A program made the translations under genes and the position numbers. A stretch of 64,000 nt of DNA. It comes from Paraconiothyrium sp. Pb-2020. Its lineage: Eukaryota > Ascomycota > Dothideomycetes > Pleosporales > Didymosphaeriaceae. The notes beneath the pieces are model-generated. The model was given only the letters and a program-made list of their open reading frames with translations. It had not been told where the DNA came from and searched no databases. The stretch covers positions 2,017,768 to 2,081,767 of the forward strand of contig JAJUBI010000007.1 of assembly GCA_022419385.1 (NCBI GenBank). Direction: 5' to 3'. This document shows, one piece after another, positions 23,801 to 34,900 of the stretch. Position 1 is the stretch's first letter, and the number at the start of each line of letters is the position of its first letter.

Positions 23801-26535
23801 CCTGATTGGGAGAGCGACGTGAAGCCTCTCAATGAGAATCTCAAGGGCATGGTAGATCTCGAGAAGGTGGTTGTCGTCACCGGTTTCGCTGAGATTGGTC
23901 CATGGGGTAACTCCAGGACACGATGGGAGATGGAGGCTCACGGCGAATTCTCCCTCGAGGGATGCGTGGAGATGGCCTGGATGACCGGTCTTATCAAGAA
24001 CCACAATGGTCCACTCAAAGGCAAGAGCTACTCTGGATGGGTGGATGCTAAGACAGGGGAGCCAGTCGATGACAAGGATGTCAAATCGAAATATGAGAAG
24101 CACATCCTGGAGCACTCTGGTATTCGTCTCATCGAACCTGAGCTCTTCCAAGGCTACGATCCTACCAAGAAGCAGCTTCTCCAGGAGATCCAAGTTGAGG
24201 AGGACCTCGATCCGTTCGAGGCGTCTAAGGAGAATGCGGATGAATTCAAGCGCCAGCACGGTGACAAGGTGGAGGTCTTCGAGATCCCAGACTCTGGAGA
24301 ATACACCGTCCGCTTGAAGAAGGGTGCCACTTTGTTAATCCCCAAGGCGCTCCGCTTCGACCGCCTTGTTGCTGGCCAGGTCCCCACAGGCTGGAACGCA
24401 AAGATATATGGTATCCCAGAGGACATCATCTCGCAAGTGGACCCTGTTACGCTCTATGTGCTCGTGTCTACTGCCGAGTGTCTGCTGTCCAGCGGTATCA
24501 CCGACCCATACGAGTTCTAAAAATACGTCCACTTGTCCGAAGTCGGTAACTGTATCGGTTCCGGTATTGGCGGTACGACTGCCCTCCGTGGCATGTACAA
24601 GGATCGCTTCCTCGACAAGCCTGTCCAGAAGGACATCCTGCAAGAGTCTTTCATCAACACCATGAGCGCCTGGGTCAATATGTTGCTCCTGTCGTCCACT
24701 GGACCCATCAAGACCCCTGTTGGTGCCTGCGCTACTGCTGTGGAGTCCATCGATATCGGTTACGACACCATCGTCGAAGGTAAAGCTCGTGTCTGCTTCG
24801 TTGGTGGTTTCGATGACTTCCAGGAGGAAGGATCCTACGAGTTTGCCAACATGAAGGCCACGAGCAATGCTGAAGACGAATTTGCTCATGGCCGCACACC
24901 CAAGGATATGTCCCGTCCCACTACGACTACTAGAAATGGCTTCATGGAGTCTCAGGGTTGCGGTATGCAAGTGATCATGGACGCTCGTCTTGCCATCGAC
25001 ATGGGTGTTCCTATTTACGGTGTTCTCGGCTTCACCGCTACAGCCACTGACAAGATCGGACGTTCCGTGCCAGCTCCAGGGAAGGGTGTGTTGACCACCG
25101 CTCGTGAGATCCCGTCCAAGTTCCCTTCACCCCTCTTGGACATCAAGTACAGGAAGAGGCAGATGGATCTTCGCAGGAAGCAGATCAAGCAGTGGCAGGA
25201 ATCCGAGATCTTGTACCTTCAGGAGGAAGTTGCAGCCATGAAGGATGCTGCTGAGTGCTTTGATGAGTCAGAATACCTGCAAGAGCGTGCTGCTCACATC
25301 GAGCGGGAGGCCAAGCGACAAGAAAAGGATGCTCTCACCAGCCTCGGAAACAACTTCTGGAAACAGGATCCCCGCATCGCTCCTCTCCGTGGTGCTCTTG
25401 CTACTTGGGGTCTTACCATCGACGACCTCGACGTTGCCTCGTTCCACGGTACTTCAACTGTCGCCAACGACAAGAACGAGTCGGATGTTGTTTGCAACCA
25501 GATGCGCCACCTGGGCCGTACCAAGGGTAACGCTTTGTTGGGTATCTTCCAAAAATACCTCACCGGCCATCCCAAGGGTGCCGCAGGTGCATGGATGTTC
25601 AACGGCTGTTTGCAGGTTCTCAACTCTGGTCTCGTGCCGGGTAACCGCAATGCGGACAACGTCGATAAAGTCATGGAGCAATTTGACTATATTGTTTACC
25701 CATCCCGGACGATTCAGACCGACGGTATCAAGGCCTTCTCGGTTACCTCTTTCGGTTTCGGTCAGAAGGGTGCTCAAGCCATTGGTATCCACCCCAAGTA
25801 CCTCTTTGCTACGCTTGACCACGCTGAGTTCGCTACGTACAAGCAGAAGGTCGAGGCTCGTCAAAAGACTGCTTACCGTTACTTCCACGACTCCCTCATC
25901 AACAACACCATGTTCCGTGCCAAGGACAAGTCGCCTTACGAGGAAGAGAGGATGCAAGAGGTCTTCCTCAACCCTAATGCGCGTGTCACTGTCGACAAGA
26001 AGACTCAGAAGTACACCTACCCAAAGAACCTTGACACGGGTGCACTGAAGAAGGACGCGAGGGCACAGGAGACGCAGAAGATGCTTGAGTCGATTACTCA
26101 GGCATCCGCCTCGGCAAACACCAAGATTGGTGTCGATGTTGAGCGTATTGATGCCATCAACATTGAGAATGACACCTTCTTGGAACGCAATTTCACTGCG
26201 CAAGAGATCGCATACTGCCGCAAGGCAGCCAGCCCGCAGTCCAGCTTCGCGGGCAAGTGGTCAGCCAAGGAGGCCGTATTCAAGTCGCTCGGTGTTAAGG
26301 GTCAGGGTGCTGGTGCCGCACTAAGGGACATTGAGATCGTCAACGACGAAAACGGGGCACCGACTGTTCAGGTAAGACTACTTTAGTCATTTGCTTACCA
26401 TTACATGTGTTAATCCTCCTCCAGCTCTCCGGTACCGCGCAGCAAGAGGCCAAGCGCGTTGGCATGAAGAAGGTCACCATTAGCATCAGCCACTCGGACG
26501 ACCAGGCGGTCGCTGTTGCTGTCGCCTCTTTCTAG
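20848..26535 (+). CDS. FAS2: Fatty acid synthase subunit alpha, with one in-frame stop
   Basis: Alpha chain of type I fungal FAS: acyl carrier protein, ketoreductase, ketosynthase and phosphopantetheinyl transferase. Exons 20848-21370, 21420-26371 and 26425-26535, with introns of 49 and 53 nt, total 1862 codons, the usual family length. The carrier serine lies in VGGKSTLQNE (about Ser177). Also visible are a nucleotide-binding ketoreductase loop GAGAGSIG (about 655), the ketosynthase cysteine GACATAVES (about 1277) with histidine segments SFHGTST and GHPKGAAG, and a C-terminal transferase segment GVDVERID. At 24518-24520 codon 1208 is TAA where the family has Tyr in YEFYKYVH; the frame continues perfectly after it. 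The stop would remove most of the ketosynthase and the transferase. A TAC-to-TAA miscall or mutation is the simplest reading. Confidence 0.93.
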
Positions 26536-29044
26536 AAGAACAGACAACTAGTCTGGCCCCTAACGAAGCACAAGATGTGCTGCTTTAGACTAGCTTAGAT
26601 CGCGGAGTCGTACTTTTAGCGTGGATGTTTGTATCTGCTTCGGCACGTGGGCTTGTATGTGTAGATAGTTTTCGGTAAGCGCGACCTTCGCGTGTATATT
26701 TAATGCAACAAGTGAAAACAACGGTGTCCGTTCAGGCTTCGTGATCGATTATCTCGCATGCGGAGGGCAGGGGTTCGTTCGGGTTGCGTCGGGTGCGTGT
26801 AGGGGAGTTCGGTTCGTTTGCTGGGTCTCCGTGTCGAATATCGATGGATATCTGGGAAAACTGAGGACGAAGGAAGTAAAGGTATTTAAGAAGGCGCATA
26901 ATGGTAGGTGATAATGGTTTGTGGGCCTCGGTACGGTCCGGGCATCGTCAAATATACACGCACACGTTGACATGTGAAGACGCATTTCATGGCGGTCACG
27001 TGCCGTAACCAGAGCGGTCTATGCCTGATCAAGTAATGGTGCTTGGCTCTAAACCCAGCGGATTACATTACGCTTCTGGAACCGATGTCTCTTGGAAGCC
27101 ATTCGGACGAGTCTTATTATGACTTGGGAACTGGGCATTTGCGTGCGGTGATGGACGCAAGGTGGCCATTGTGCGATTGACCGATATGCAGGACGATACC
27201 AGCCGCGGTATGCGGTCAGTCTCTTGATTAGATGAAGGTTGCCCCGATGGCCCAGGTTAGTTCACCAGCGAGAGGATTGCAGTGATGGAGAGAAATGTGA
27301 GAGATAGTATGAGGAGCGAAAGCTTGTTGCCACCCTGAAAGTAAGCACGAATTTGGAGCCTGCTGGTCTCTTCCACCTTTTCATGCTCTGGGTCAGATTT
27401 TGGTAGAATTAGGTGTATTATGGTAGCTTTTGATAGATTTTGATGGATTGTAATAGATGCTGGCAGATGCTGGCAGATGCTAGTAGATCTTTATAATATA
27501 GTTACTCTAATAGTGGCTTGGTGATAAATACGTTCAGTGCTGGTAGACACTAAATTGGGGCATTGAGATGTTGAGGTAGGTGTACCAAAGGTATCTGGCA
27601 GATTACGGAGTGAATGTATGTTAAATCTACCAAGCTTGATAGAGATACAAGTACACCTCTAGACGATCAGCGGTGAGAACTAGATCAAGACTTGCACCCA
27701 ACAATATCCTTGCAGCGTTATCGGTGCTTTTCATGAATTTTGCGGCCACCATACGTAGAAGAGCTATCCGCAGAATAAGGGTTAATTACTGTTAGCAGAG
27801 ATTTATTGCTACCAGCAAAAACATGTTGCGCTAACTAGCTTTGGTAGTGGTAGAATAGAAATAGAAATAGAGATTTGTTGACCAACGTTGCACATCCAAT
27901 AGAGCCTATTGAGATAGTGACAGATCTCTGATGAGAGCGACAGATTGTGATTTCGCAATCTTTGCCATCAATGGTGGCCGCAAAACCTTTTGAGCACGAT
28001 CATATGACTGCGAGACGATGACGGCGAATAGAGATGTATCTACTTGGCTTCAATGTGCGTCAATGACCTAAATCGAAGCGCTCGCGTGTCGAACTTTTTG
28101 TGGTGAAAATCCATTGAGTGTCGCATATCTATCTGTTGATGGTTCCCATTGCCCTTAGCTCGAGACTTGATCGTATGTCAACAGCCTGCTAATCTTGAAC
28201 TGTACTGGGCATGCCTCAGGATAGGAAGCTTTGAACAGAAGTCCAGATGTATACTTTGCTCTCGGACTCGCCGTACTGCTTGCCCATATTTACGCTTTAG
28301 TCTCAATACATGCTGCGCTTCCAATGCAGCGCTTTCTCTTGTGGCGTACCATAGTAAAGCAACTGCATACTTAGATACCATACGTTAGCCTTCTGGAGGG
28401 TGTATTGTAAGTTTCCAACACCAACCGCGACTTACAAGCTCTTCTCTTCAAACACTTCTTGCCGGGTTAACGGTCAAGCATATAGTTGCCTGGATGCCAA
28501 GCTTGCTCGACCTGTTCACGAGAACTGTAGGGGAAAGTGAGCGCTGCCAGACATGGGATTTGAAGCCTTGCCCGGCTTGCGGTTGTGAACTGTCTGTAGA
28601 ATGGTTTAGTGCGTGCTCTAGCGTTTCTGGATGCTCAGAGGGCGCGTGGCTTAAGTGTGCTGTGGCAGATATGCTGGAACCAATGTGCAGGCCTTGTTCA
28701 AAAAGGCGGGTCTTGCAGAAAGCGGCAGCAAGTGCACAAATGTAGAGCGTCCTGGTCGGAAAGGTGACATCGGGATCCAGCCATTGATGGAACTACGCAG
28801 GATTTGGTACGTTCCAGCTAACTAGTACCATAGAGACGATATGGAATCTCGAGAGACCTTATTAGCGATTCCCATCCATCCTACATTCCATTTCCGCCGT
28901 GATGGTAGTGGTGTGCCGCCCAGCTTTGTTTCATGCAGGTGCGCTCCTAGTCCAGCGTTCCCTTCCCATGGCAACAACCATTCCACCTTTTACACTCGGG
29001 AAATAGCGCGCTTTCGATATCAGAAAAATTGGATCGGTGACGTT
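26536..29044. other. 2.5-kb AT-rich gene-free stretch with repeat-like sequence
   Basis: No supported gene lies between FAS2 and the wall-protein gene. At 27400-27560 and 27840-27880 the DNA becomes AT-rich with recurring TGGTAGA/TGATAGA/GGCAGATGC words and an AATAGAAATAG run, consistent with a decayed repeat, perhaps one altered by repeat-induced point mutation. Frames further right (for example 28494-28745, which has CxxC pairs) have no recognisable domain. No transposase remnant was identified. Confidence 0.5.
27410..27500. repeat. Degenerate GGTAGAT/GGCAGATGC-type short repeats
   Basis: Within about 90 bp the words TGGTAG, TGATAGA, TAATAGATGC, TGGCAGATGC (twice in tandem) and TAGTAGATC follow one another. 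This looks like a decayed simple repeat or a repeat with C-to-T changes; no terminal structure is visible. Confidence 0.5.
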
Positions 29045-29592
29045 TCACAAGCCCAGCACGACGAGCCCAGCCAACAACACTGAACCGACAAGACCTGAAG
29101 GATGCAACATTGCGGCCATGCCCTTAGTTCCAGGTGCGGTTGAAGGCTTCGGCTTCGGCTTATCTAGCACTTGGAACTCGGAATCGGACGTCACGGTGAT
29201 GGTGGCATTGTTGACCTTTCGCGACGCCACGTAGAAGTAGCCACCGCGCACCTCCAGATCATCGGGGACAGCCCACTTAACCGTACCATTCACAGCATTG
29301 TCTTATTTGATTAGCATTGGCCAACCTTTATCCATTAGAAGTACTCACCGATAACGTGATAGGTCTTGTTTGTCAAGGTGTCGATGACAGTCACGTTCGT
29401 GCGCTGGGGTTCCCTTAGCACCTTCATAGGTGAGTGGTATGGTGCACTTACAGTATCGTCTTTGGGCTTGTAGTGGAACTCGGTCGTTTCGCCGCGGGTC
29501 ACATTGCGCTGGCTCGGTGTCAACTGAATGGAGAGCGAGACCACGAGTGCAGGCCATGCCAGGCACGCAACGAGGAAGACTGGAAGGAGCAT
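29045..29592 (-). CDS. Small GPI-anchored Kre9/Knh-like surface protein
   Basis: Exons 29592-29452, 29403-29349 and 29301-29045 join across introns of 48 and 47 nt (branch points CTAAG and CTAAT) in phases 0 and 1, giving 150 residues. It opens with a strong signal peptide (MLLPVFLVACLAWPALVVSLS). A compact beta-rich domain of about 85 residues follows, with several Asn-X-Thr sites, then a Pro/Lys linker and a hydrophobic tail (GLVGSVLLAGLVVLGL) typical of GPI attachment. The domain pattern of an early ITxxP-like strand, a central VNGTVKWAVP strand and a closing FYVASRKV strand resembles the fungal Kre9/KNH Ser-Thr-rich anchored family. Likely extracellular at the plasma membrane or wall. Family assignment is by pattern only. 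Confidence 0.65.
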
Positions 29593-30908
29593 TTTGAGCG
29601 GCAACAAGCGAGCCGTGAAGACGAAGTCGATCAGGTGAGTGGTGGGTGGCGGTGTTGTGCTCATACACGGAGCGGCAGGCTTTTTACGACAAACGTAAAC
29701 GTGCGCTAACAGGGTACGGCAATAACTTTAAGTGAATGACCGGGACAACAGCGGGCGACGTGCCTGCGTACCGCCCAGGTGCATTGTCCCCATGGTCTAG
29801 CAGAGCCTCTTCAATCCGACCAATCTCGTTCCGGTGGAGGCACGAGCGAGTGCCACCACGAGTTCGACCGGTCTGCACAACCGTACGACGTGAAGAGTTC
29901 TACAAGCGTGATACCATATGTAGCACCTGCACAAACTGTTGGGCATCAATGGGAGCAGGCGGAGCTCGAGAGTCCGCGCATTCCATTCTTGGGGCATTAC
30001 ATGTTTGAAGCTCACGGAGTTTCTACCAGTCCTTTAGTCAATACTGCAGAGCGCAATCCGGCATGAGCTAGTACTCATGAGATGGACGTCATGCCCGAGT
30101 GGATATGCAATCAATGGCAATGAAGTAAGGTGGAGTCAAGATATGACTAAACTTTGAAAAGCTGCATTACGTGACTGGCCCGGCGGCGACCCCTAATTGG
30201 TGATGAGCTGTGTCGATGCTGCCTTCCTGGTCGGACCTGGAGGGGCATGAGCGATGCAGGTAGGCGTCTGGATGACTGGTTCCGGAACTATGAGGTTTCC
30301 TCCGATCAACGTTATTTCGGCTTGGGTAACTACAGCTGGGATTGTTTCAGACTCTACAAGATTCATTGTATGCTTCTTACTGTGGTAATTTTCGGTGACA
30401 TCATTGCTTCCATGTGTTCTCAAGGCGTCACGGTGACTGTGGCCGACTCGGTTGTGAAGAAGAGACGCTACCAAGGAGCATACAGAATACGACGGTGTAG
30501 AGCACTAACTCCGCTTGGAGCGGAAGTATATTGACTCTAGAGCAGAGGAATCGCGATCGATGGGTTTTTGAGGTGTTGATCGTGTACTGAAGCGAGGCCG
30601 AATGCAAACATCCCATTTGGGTTGCAACAAGGCCTCATGGACTAATTATCGACTAGTGTAAGAAGCGTATTCCGCTGTTGGGAAAAACCAAATATTCACT
30701 ATTAGTCATGAGTTGACGTGATGAAGGGCAATGGGACCGGTAGAAGGCAAACCTGTCGTCTCGTGCGATTAGGTCACACCGTCATAGAAGGTATGTGGCT
30801 CACAGTCGCAACATCCTACATTGCCTTCCTAAGGCTCGGCACATCTGGCATTCGCGGACAGGGTATGGAGTCACATAATGGAGACATGTAGAGGAAAGCG
30901 GCTGTGCA
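29593..30908. other. Intergenic stretch, no supported gene
   Basis: About 1.3 kb between the wall-protein gene start and the oligoribonuclease stop. Frames of 60-95 codons on both strands overlap one another with no domain or splice support. No repeat or RNA gene recognised. Confidence 0.5.
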
Positions 30909-31695
30909 TTACGCTTGCTGAATGAAGAAAGCGCTTCGATAGAACTTCGCTTCTTCGATGCTTTCCAGGATGTCAGCCCTTGCTTCGTGTAGCATTTTCT
31001 TCTTGGGCGCTTTTTCCAAAATCCCGGGAGGTGCCCATCGACGAGCAGCCTCTTTGATGCTGGAGACGTCCAGGATCCGGTAGTGAAGAAAGTCCGTCAC
31101 GATGTGGTATGGCGCTTTCACCAAGAACGACTTGTCGGCATGAACCGAGTTACCGGCCAGCAATGCTGAGCGAGCAATTGGCACGTGTTTTCTAATATAC
31201 TGCAATAGGCCATCAGCGGCTTGTTCAGCCGTAGTTGTGGCGCTGATGCAGGCTTCGGTCAGTCCGGAATCGCCGTGATGCTTTGTACACCTATCAAACC
31301 CGAGGGTACAAAGTTAGTCTATGTCTCGAACAAGTGAGGATGGCATATTGCCTCGTCTCTTAGCTAAGCCAAGGAAAGAATCTTTTCTCGTGTTATAGGT
31401 GAGTAGATAGAGATAGTCTTTCTTTCGCTTAACGGAAAGAACGCATCCACTTTGTACCAGGGAGACTTGCCACTCGCCCATCCGATCAAGGTCTTCTTTG
31501 CTGTGATGTATAGTCGCTTCATAACCGTCCTCGTCCAAGATGTTGAGGTCGTGGTCGGTTACAAAACACGCAAGAGACATGATGGTCTCTTTGTCGGGAT
31601 CTAACCCTGTCATCTAGTTCTGTCAGAAAGCCCAACATGACAGGCACATGACGCACTTCGCAATCGATCCACACGAGGGGTGCTTTGGAGGCCAT
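30909..31695 (-). CDS. REX2: Oligoribonuclease (Rex2/Orn, DEDDh exonuclease)
   Basis: Degrades 2-5-nt RNAs, in fungi mainly in mitochondria. Exons 31695-31657, 31613-31471 and 31290-30909 give 187 residues, normal for the family. Motif ExoI is split by the first intron: VWIDCE joined to MTGLD. ExoII appears as AGNSVHADKSFL and the later histidine/aspartate region as LHEARADILESIEE. Intron 1 is 43 nt. Intron 2 is exceptional: 180 nt with a GC-AG boundary (donor GCAAGT, acceptor GATAG), joining EW to CTKHHG in phase 2. It is almost filled by an inverted-repeat element described separately. No mitochondrial presequence is visible with this start. It shares a 229-bp divergent promoter with the polymerase alpha gene. 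Confidence 0.88.
31304..31458 (-). mobile_element. Introner-like/MITE element filling oligoribonuclease intron 2
   Basis: A 155-bp element bounded by inverted ends: GGGTACAAAGT at 31304-31314 and its complement ACTTTGTACC at 31449-31458. It occupies all but 12 nt at the donor side and 13 nt at the acceptor side of the 180-nt intron. On the gene's sense strand its 3' end reads GACTAACTTTGTACCC, which places a CTAAC branch point beside the terminal repeat. An internal hairpin (TTCTTTC/GAAAGAA) lies near 31424-31445. Its ends match those of the element at 42062-42213. No coding capacity and no clear target duplication. Confidence 0.65.
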
Positions 31696-31800
31696 CTTGG
31701 TGTATGTTGGATGGCGTGGCGGTTGGGCTGGCGAATGACGGATCAGTGAAATAGACGCGACCTACGAGTAGCGCATGGCCCAAGCTCCCACTTTACGCGA

Positions 31801-31806
31801 ACGCGT
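31801..31806. promoter_or_regulatory. MCB-type element ACGCGT upstream of polymerase alpha
   Basis: ACGCGT, preceded directly by the related ACGCGA (31795-31800) and with another GACGCGA near 31754, about 120 bp upstream of the polymerase alpha start codon. In yeasts ACGCGT is the binding site of the MBF complex that drives G1/S transcription of DNA synthesis genes including POL1. Its placement here fits that role, but binding is inferred. Confidence 0.55.
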
Positions 31807-31924
31807 TGCGCGTCGACTCTCGCGCTCTTCTCCTTACGCTTCCCCCGCCCATGACAATAACAACGCATTTGGACTTTTTGCTTTGTGTACTCCGCGTTTG
31901 AGATCCCCCTCCCCTGTTAGCATC

Positions 31925-34900
31925 ATGTCTAGCCGCGCAGCAGCATTAGCAGAGCTGCGGAAGAATCGCGCTGGCGGAAAGACGCGTCTGTCGTCTTACC
32001 AGGTCGCTGAGGAAGAGCAATTGTACGATGAAATTGACGAAGAAGGCTACAAGAAAGTCGTGAGAGATCGACTAGACCAGGATGACTTTATTGTCGACGA
32101 CAATGGCGAAGGTTACGTCGATGACGGCAGGGAGGACTGGGAGGTAGACGCCGCGACCGAAAGCGAAGAGGATAACGATCGCCCGATGAAGGGTAAAGCT
32201 GGTAAGTTATTAAGAGGTGTCTGGTATCTTTTGTGCACAGTCTCACGCGTAATAGCAAAGAGAAAACGCGAGGAAGACGAAGAAAGTAAGCGGAAGCGGG
32301 ACAACGGCATCAGCAAATACTTCAGTGCAAAAGCAGCTGCGCAGGCTCCGAAAGCTAAGGTAGGACTCCACTTGCCTTGTTGATTCGGCAGACATTCGCT
32401 AATATGGTGCAGCCTGTTGCCACTGCTGCCGACCAGGACTTTATGGCCGATTTGCTCGGCGAGATCGATACGAACAAATCGCGATCGCAGTCCCGCATGC
32501 GCCCAGTAAAGAACGAATCGCGACGAAAGACCCGTATTCTATCTCCCCCAATATCAGAAAACCGACAGAGCGTAAGCAAGAAGCCAACCAATAGCTCTGA
32601 CGCATACATGCACAATACCCCTCCAGCAGAGGCGGCGTACGATGACGACCCCTTGCCTACAATTGATGATGATGTTCCCATGAGCGATCCATTGCCGTCG
32701 TCTCCAGTCGCGAAGGCTGTGGAACGGAAAGCGCAGCCTTTAGTAAAGGTTGAGGAAGAGGAGGAAGACCTGATGGAAGTGGCACAGCCAATTGGTCGTA
32801 CTGGGATTTCCTCAACCAGCGTCAACATGACTGGGAAGCGACCGGTAGTAAAGATATTGAAGCCCGAGTATCCCACACCTGCGAGTTCGTCTCCGCCACG
32901 CCCTACTCCTGCCGCCATTGATGCTTCTACGTGGAACAACATTACAGATAAACTGAATGTTCAGAGCAGCCCGGCGCCTGCGATTACCACCAGCATTGGC
33001 AAATTGGGACCCGAAGCTGTGCTCGAAGAAGATGGCAGTTTGCGCATGTTTTGGATCGATTATACCGAGATCAACGGAAGTCTGTGCTTATTCGGAAAAG
33101 TCAAAGATAAGACTACGGGCAACTATGCAAGTTGCTTCGTAAAGGTCGATAATATCCTCCGGAAACTGTACTTTTTGCCTCGGGAGACACCGTTGAGGAC
33201 AGGGACACGGGGACAGCAACCGACGAAGAAGTAGAAATGAGCGATGTTTACGAGGAGGTGGATAACCTTATGAGCAAGCATCGTGTCACCATGCACAAGA
33301 TCAAACCATGCACAAAAAAATATGCTTTCGAGCTGCCGGACATCCCCAGAGAAGCTGATTACCTCGAGCTGCTGTACGGATATGACAAGATGCCCCTTTT
33401 GCAAGATCTCACTGGCGAAACATTTTCACATGTCTTTGGTACGAATACTGCACTTTTCGAGCAGTTCGTGCTCGGAAAGAACATCATGGGGCCTTGCTGG
33501 TTGAAGATTGACAATGCAGACTTTAATTCCATAAACAACGCTTCTTGGTGCAAGCTTGAAGCACTAGTCACCAAGCCCAATAACATCACCGCACTGGACA
33601 ACTCGGACAACGTCGAAGCGCCGCCTCTCACGCTGATGAGTATTTCACTACGAACGAAGTTCAACGCCAAGGACAACAAGCAGGAAATCTTGATGGCGAG
33701 TGCTATGATATACGACAACTTCTCCCTTACAGACACAACACCGGCGGACCAATTACCATGCAAGAGCTTTACCATCATGCGGCCAAATGGCGATAGTTAT
33801 CCAGCCGGCTTCAAGACGGAAGCTGAGAAGCAGAAAGGAACTATCATTCTGCGAAAAACCGAACAAGACCTGCTAAGTTATTTTATGGCCATGTTCCAAC
33901 GCCATGATCCAGATGTACTTGTTGGACACCGTCTAGATGATGTTGACTACAGTACTCTACTCAATCGTATGCGCGAAAAGAAAACTCCTGGATGGCATCG
34001 CATTGGCCGGCTCCGGAGGAGCGACTGGCCTAAAAACATGGGCAAGGGAGGTGGCAGCTTCTTCGTTGAAAGGCAACTGGCTGCCGGACGTCTGCTCTGT
34101 GATCTAGCCAACGATCTTGGAAAGTCTCTCATGACCAAATGCCAGTCCTGGAGCTTGGAGGAGATGTGTCAACTCGTGCTCAACAAGCGCCGTCAAGAAC
34201 TCGACAACGAACAAGCCCTGAGTTCGTGGGCTACCTCCAAAGATGGCCTCATGAACTACGTAAAGCATTGCCAAGCTGATGCTTTCTTCATTGCTGCTAT
34301 CTCGATCAAGGTCCAGATGCTGCCTCTCACTAAGGTTCTGACTAATCTTGCTGGCAACTCATGGGCTCGTACCCTAAGCGGTACTCGCGCCGAGCGGAAC
34401 GAGTACATTCTTCTGCATCAGTTTCACAACGACAACTACATCTGTCCAGACAAGCAATGGGGCAAAGGCAAGCAAAAAGAGGTGGAAGAAGCCGCTGAGG
34501 GTGAAGAGGGTGCTGATGCCAAGAAGAAGGACAAGTACAAAGGTGGGCTTGTTTTCGAGCCGGAGAAGGGCTTGTATGACAAGTTCATTCTTGTCATGGA
34601 CTTTAACTCTCTTTACCCCAGTATTATCCAGGAGTACAACATCTGCTTCACCACTGTCGATCGTGCGGACATTTCCGAGGAGGACGACAAGGTACCGGAA
34701 GTTCCTAGCGAGGATCTGGAGCCTGGTATTCTTCCGAAACTTATCAAAACGCTCGTGGATCGCCGCAGGGAAGTGAAGAAGCTTATGAAAGACCGCTCCG
34801 CCACTGTCGATCAGCTTGCGACGTGGGACATCAAGCAACTTGCTCTGAAACTCACTGCCAATTCCATGTACGGATGTCTTGGTTACACAAAGTCACGATT

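Noticed and set aside
22592..24259. 555-codon open frame antisense to FAS alpha
   Set aside because: It mirrors the highly biased codon use of FAS alpha on the other strand, has no domain, and the sense strand is unambiguous.
24518..24532. Tiny intron removing the FAS alpha stop
   Set aside because: No GT-AG or GC-AG pair is available and the flanking family sequence is complete without removing any codon.
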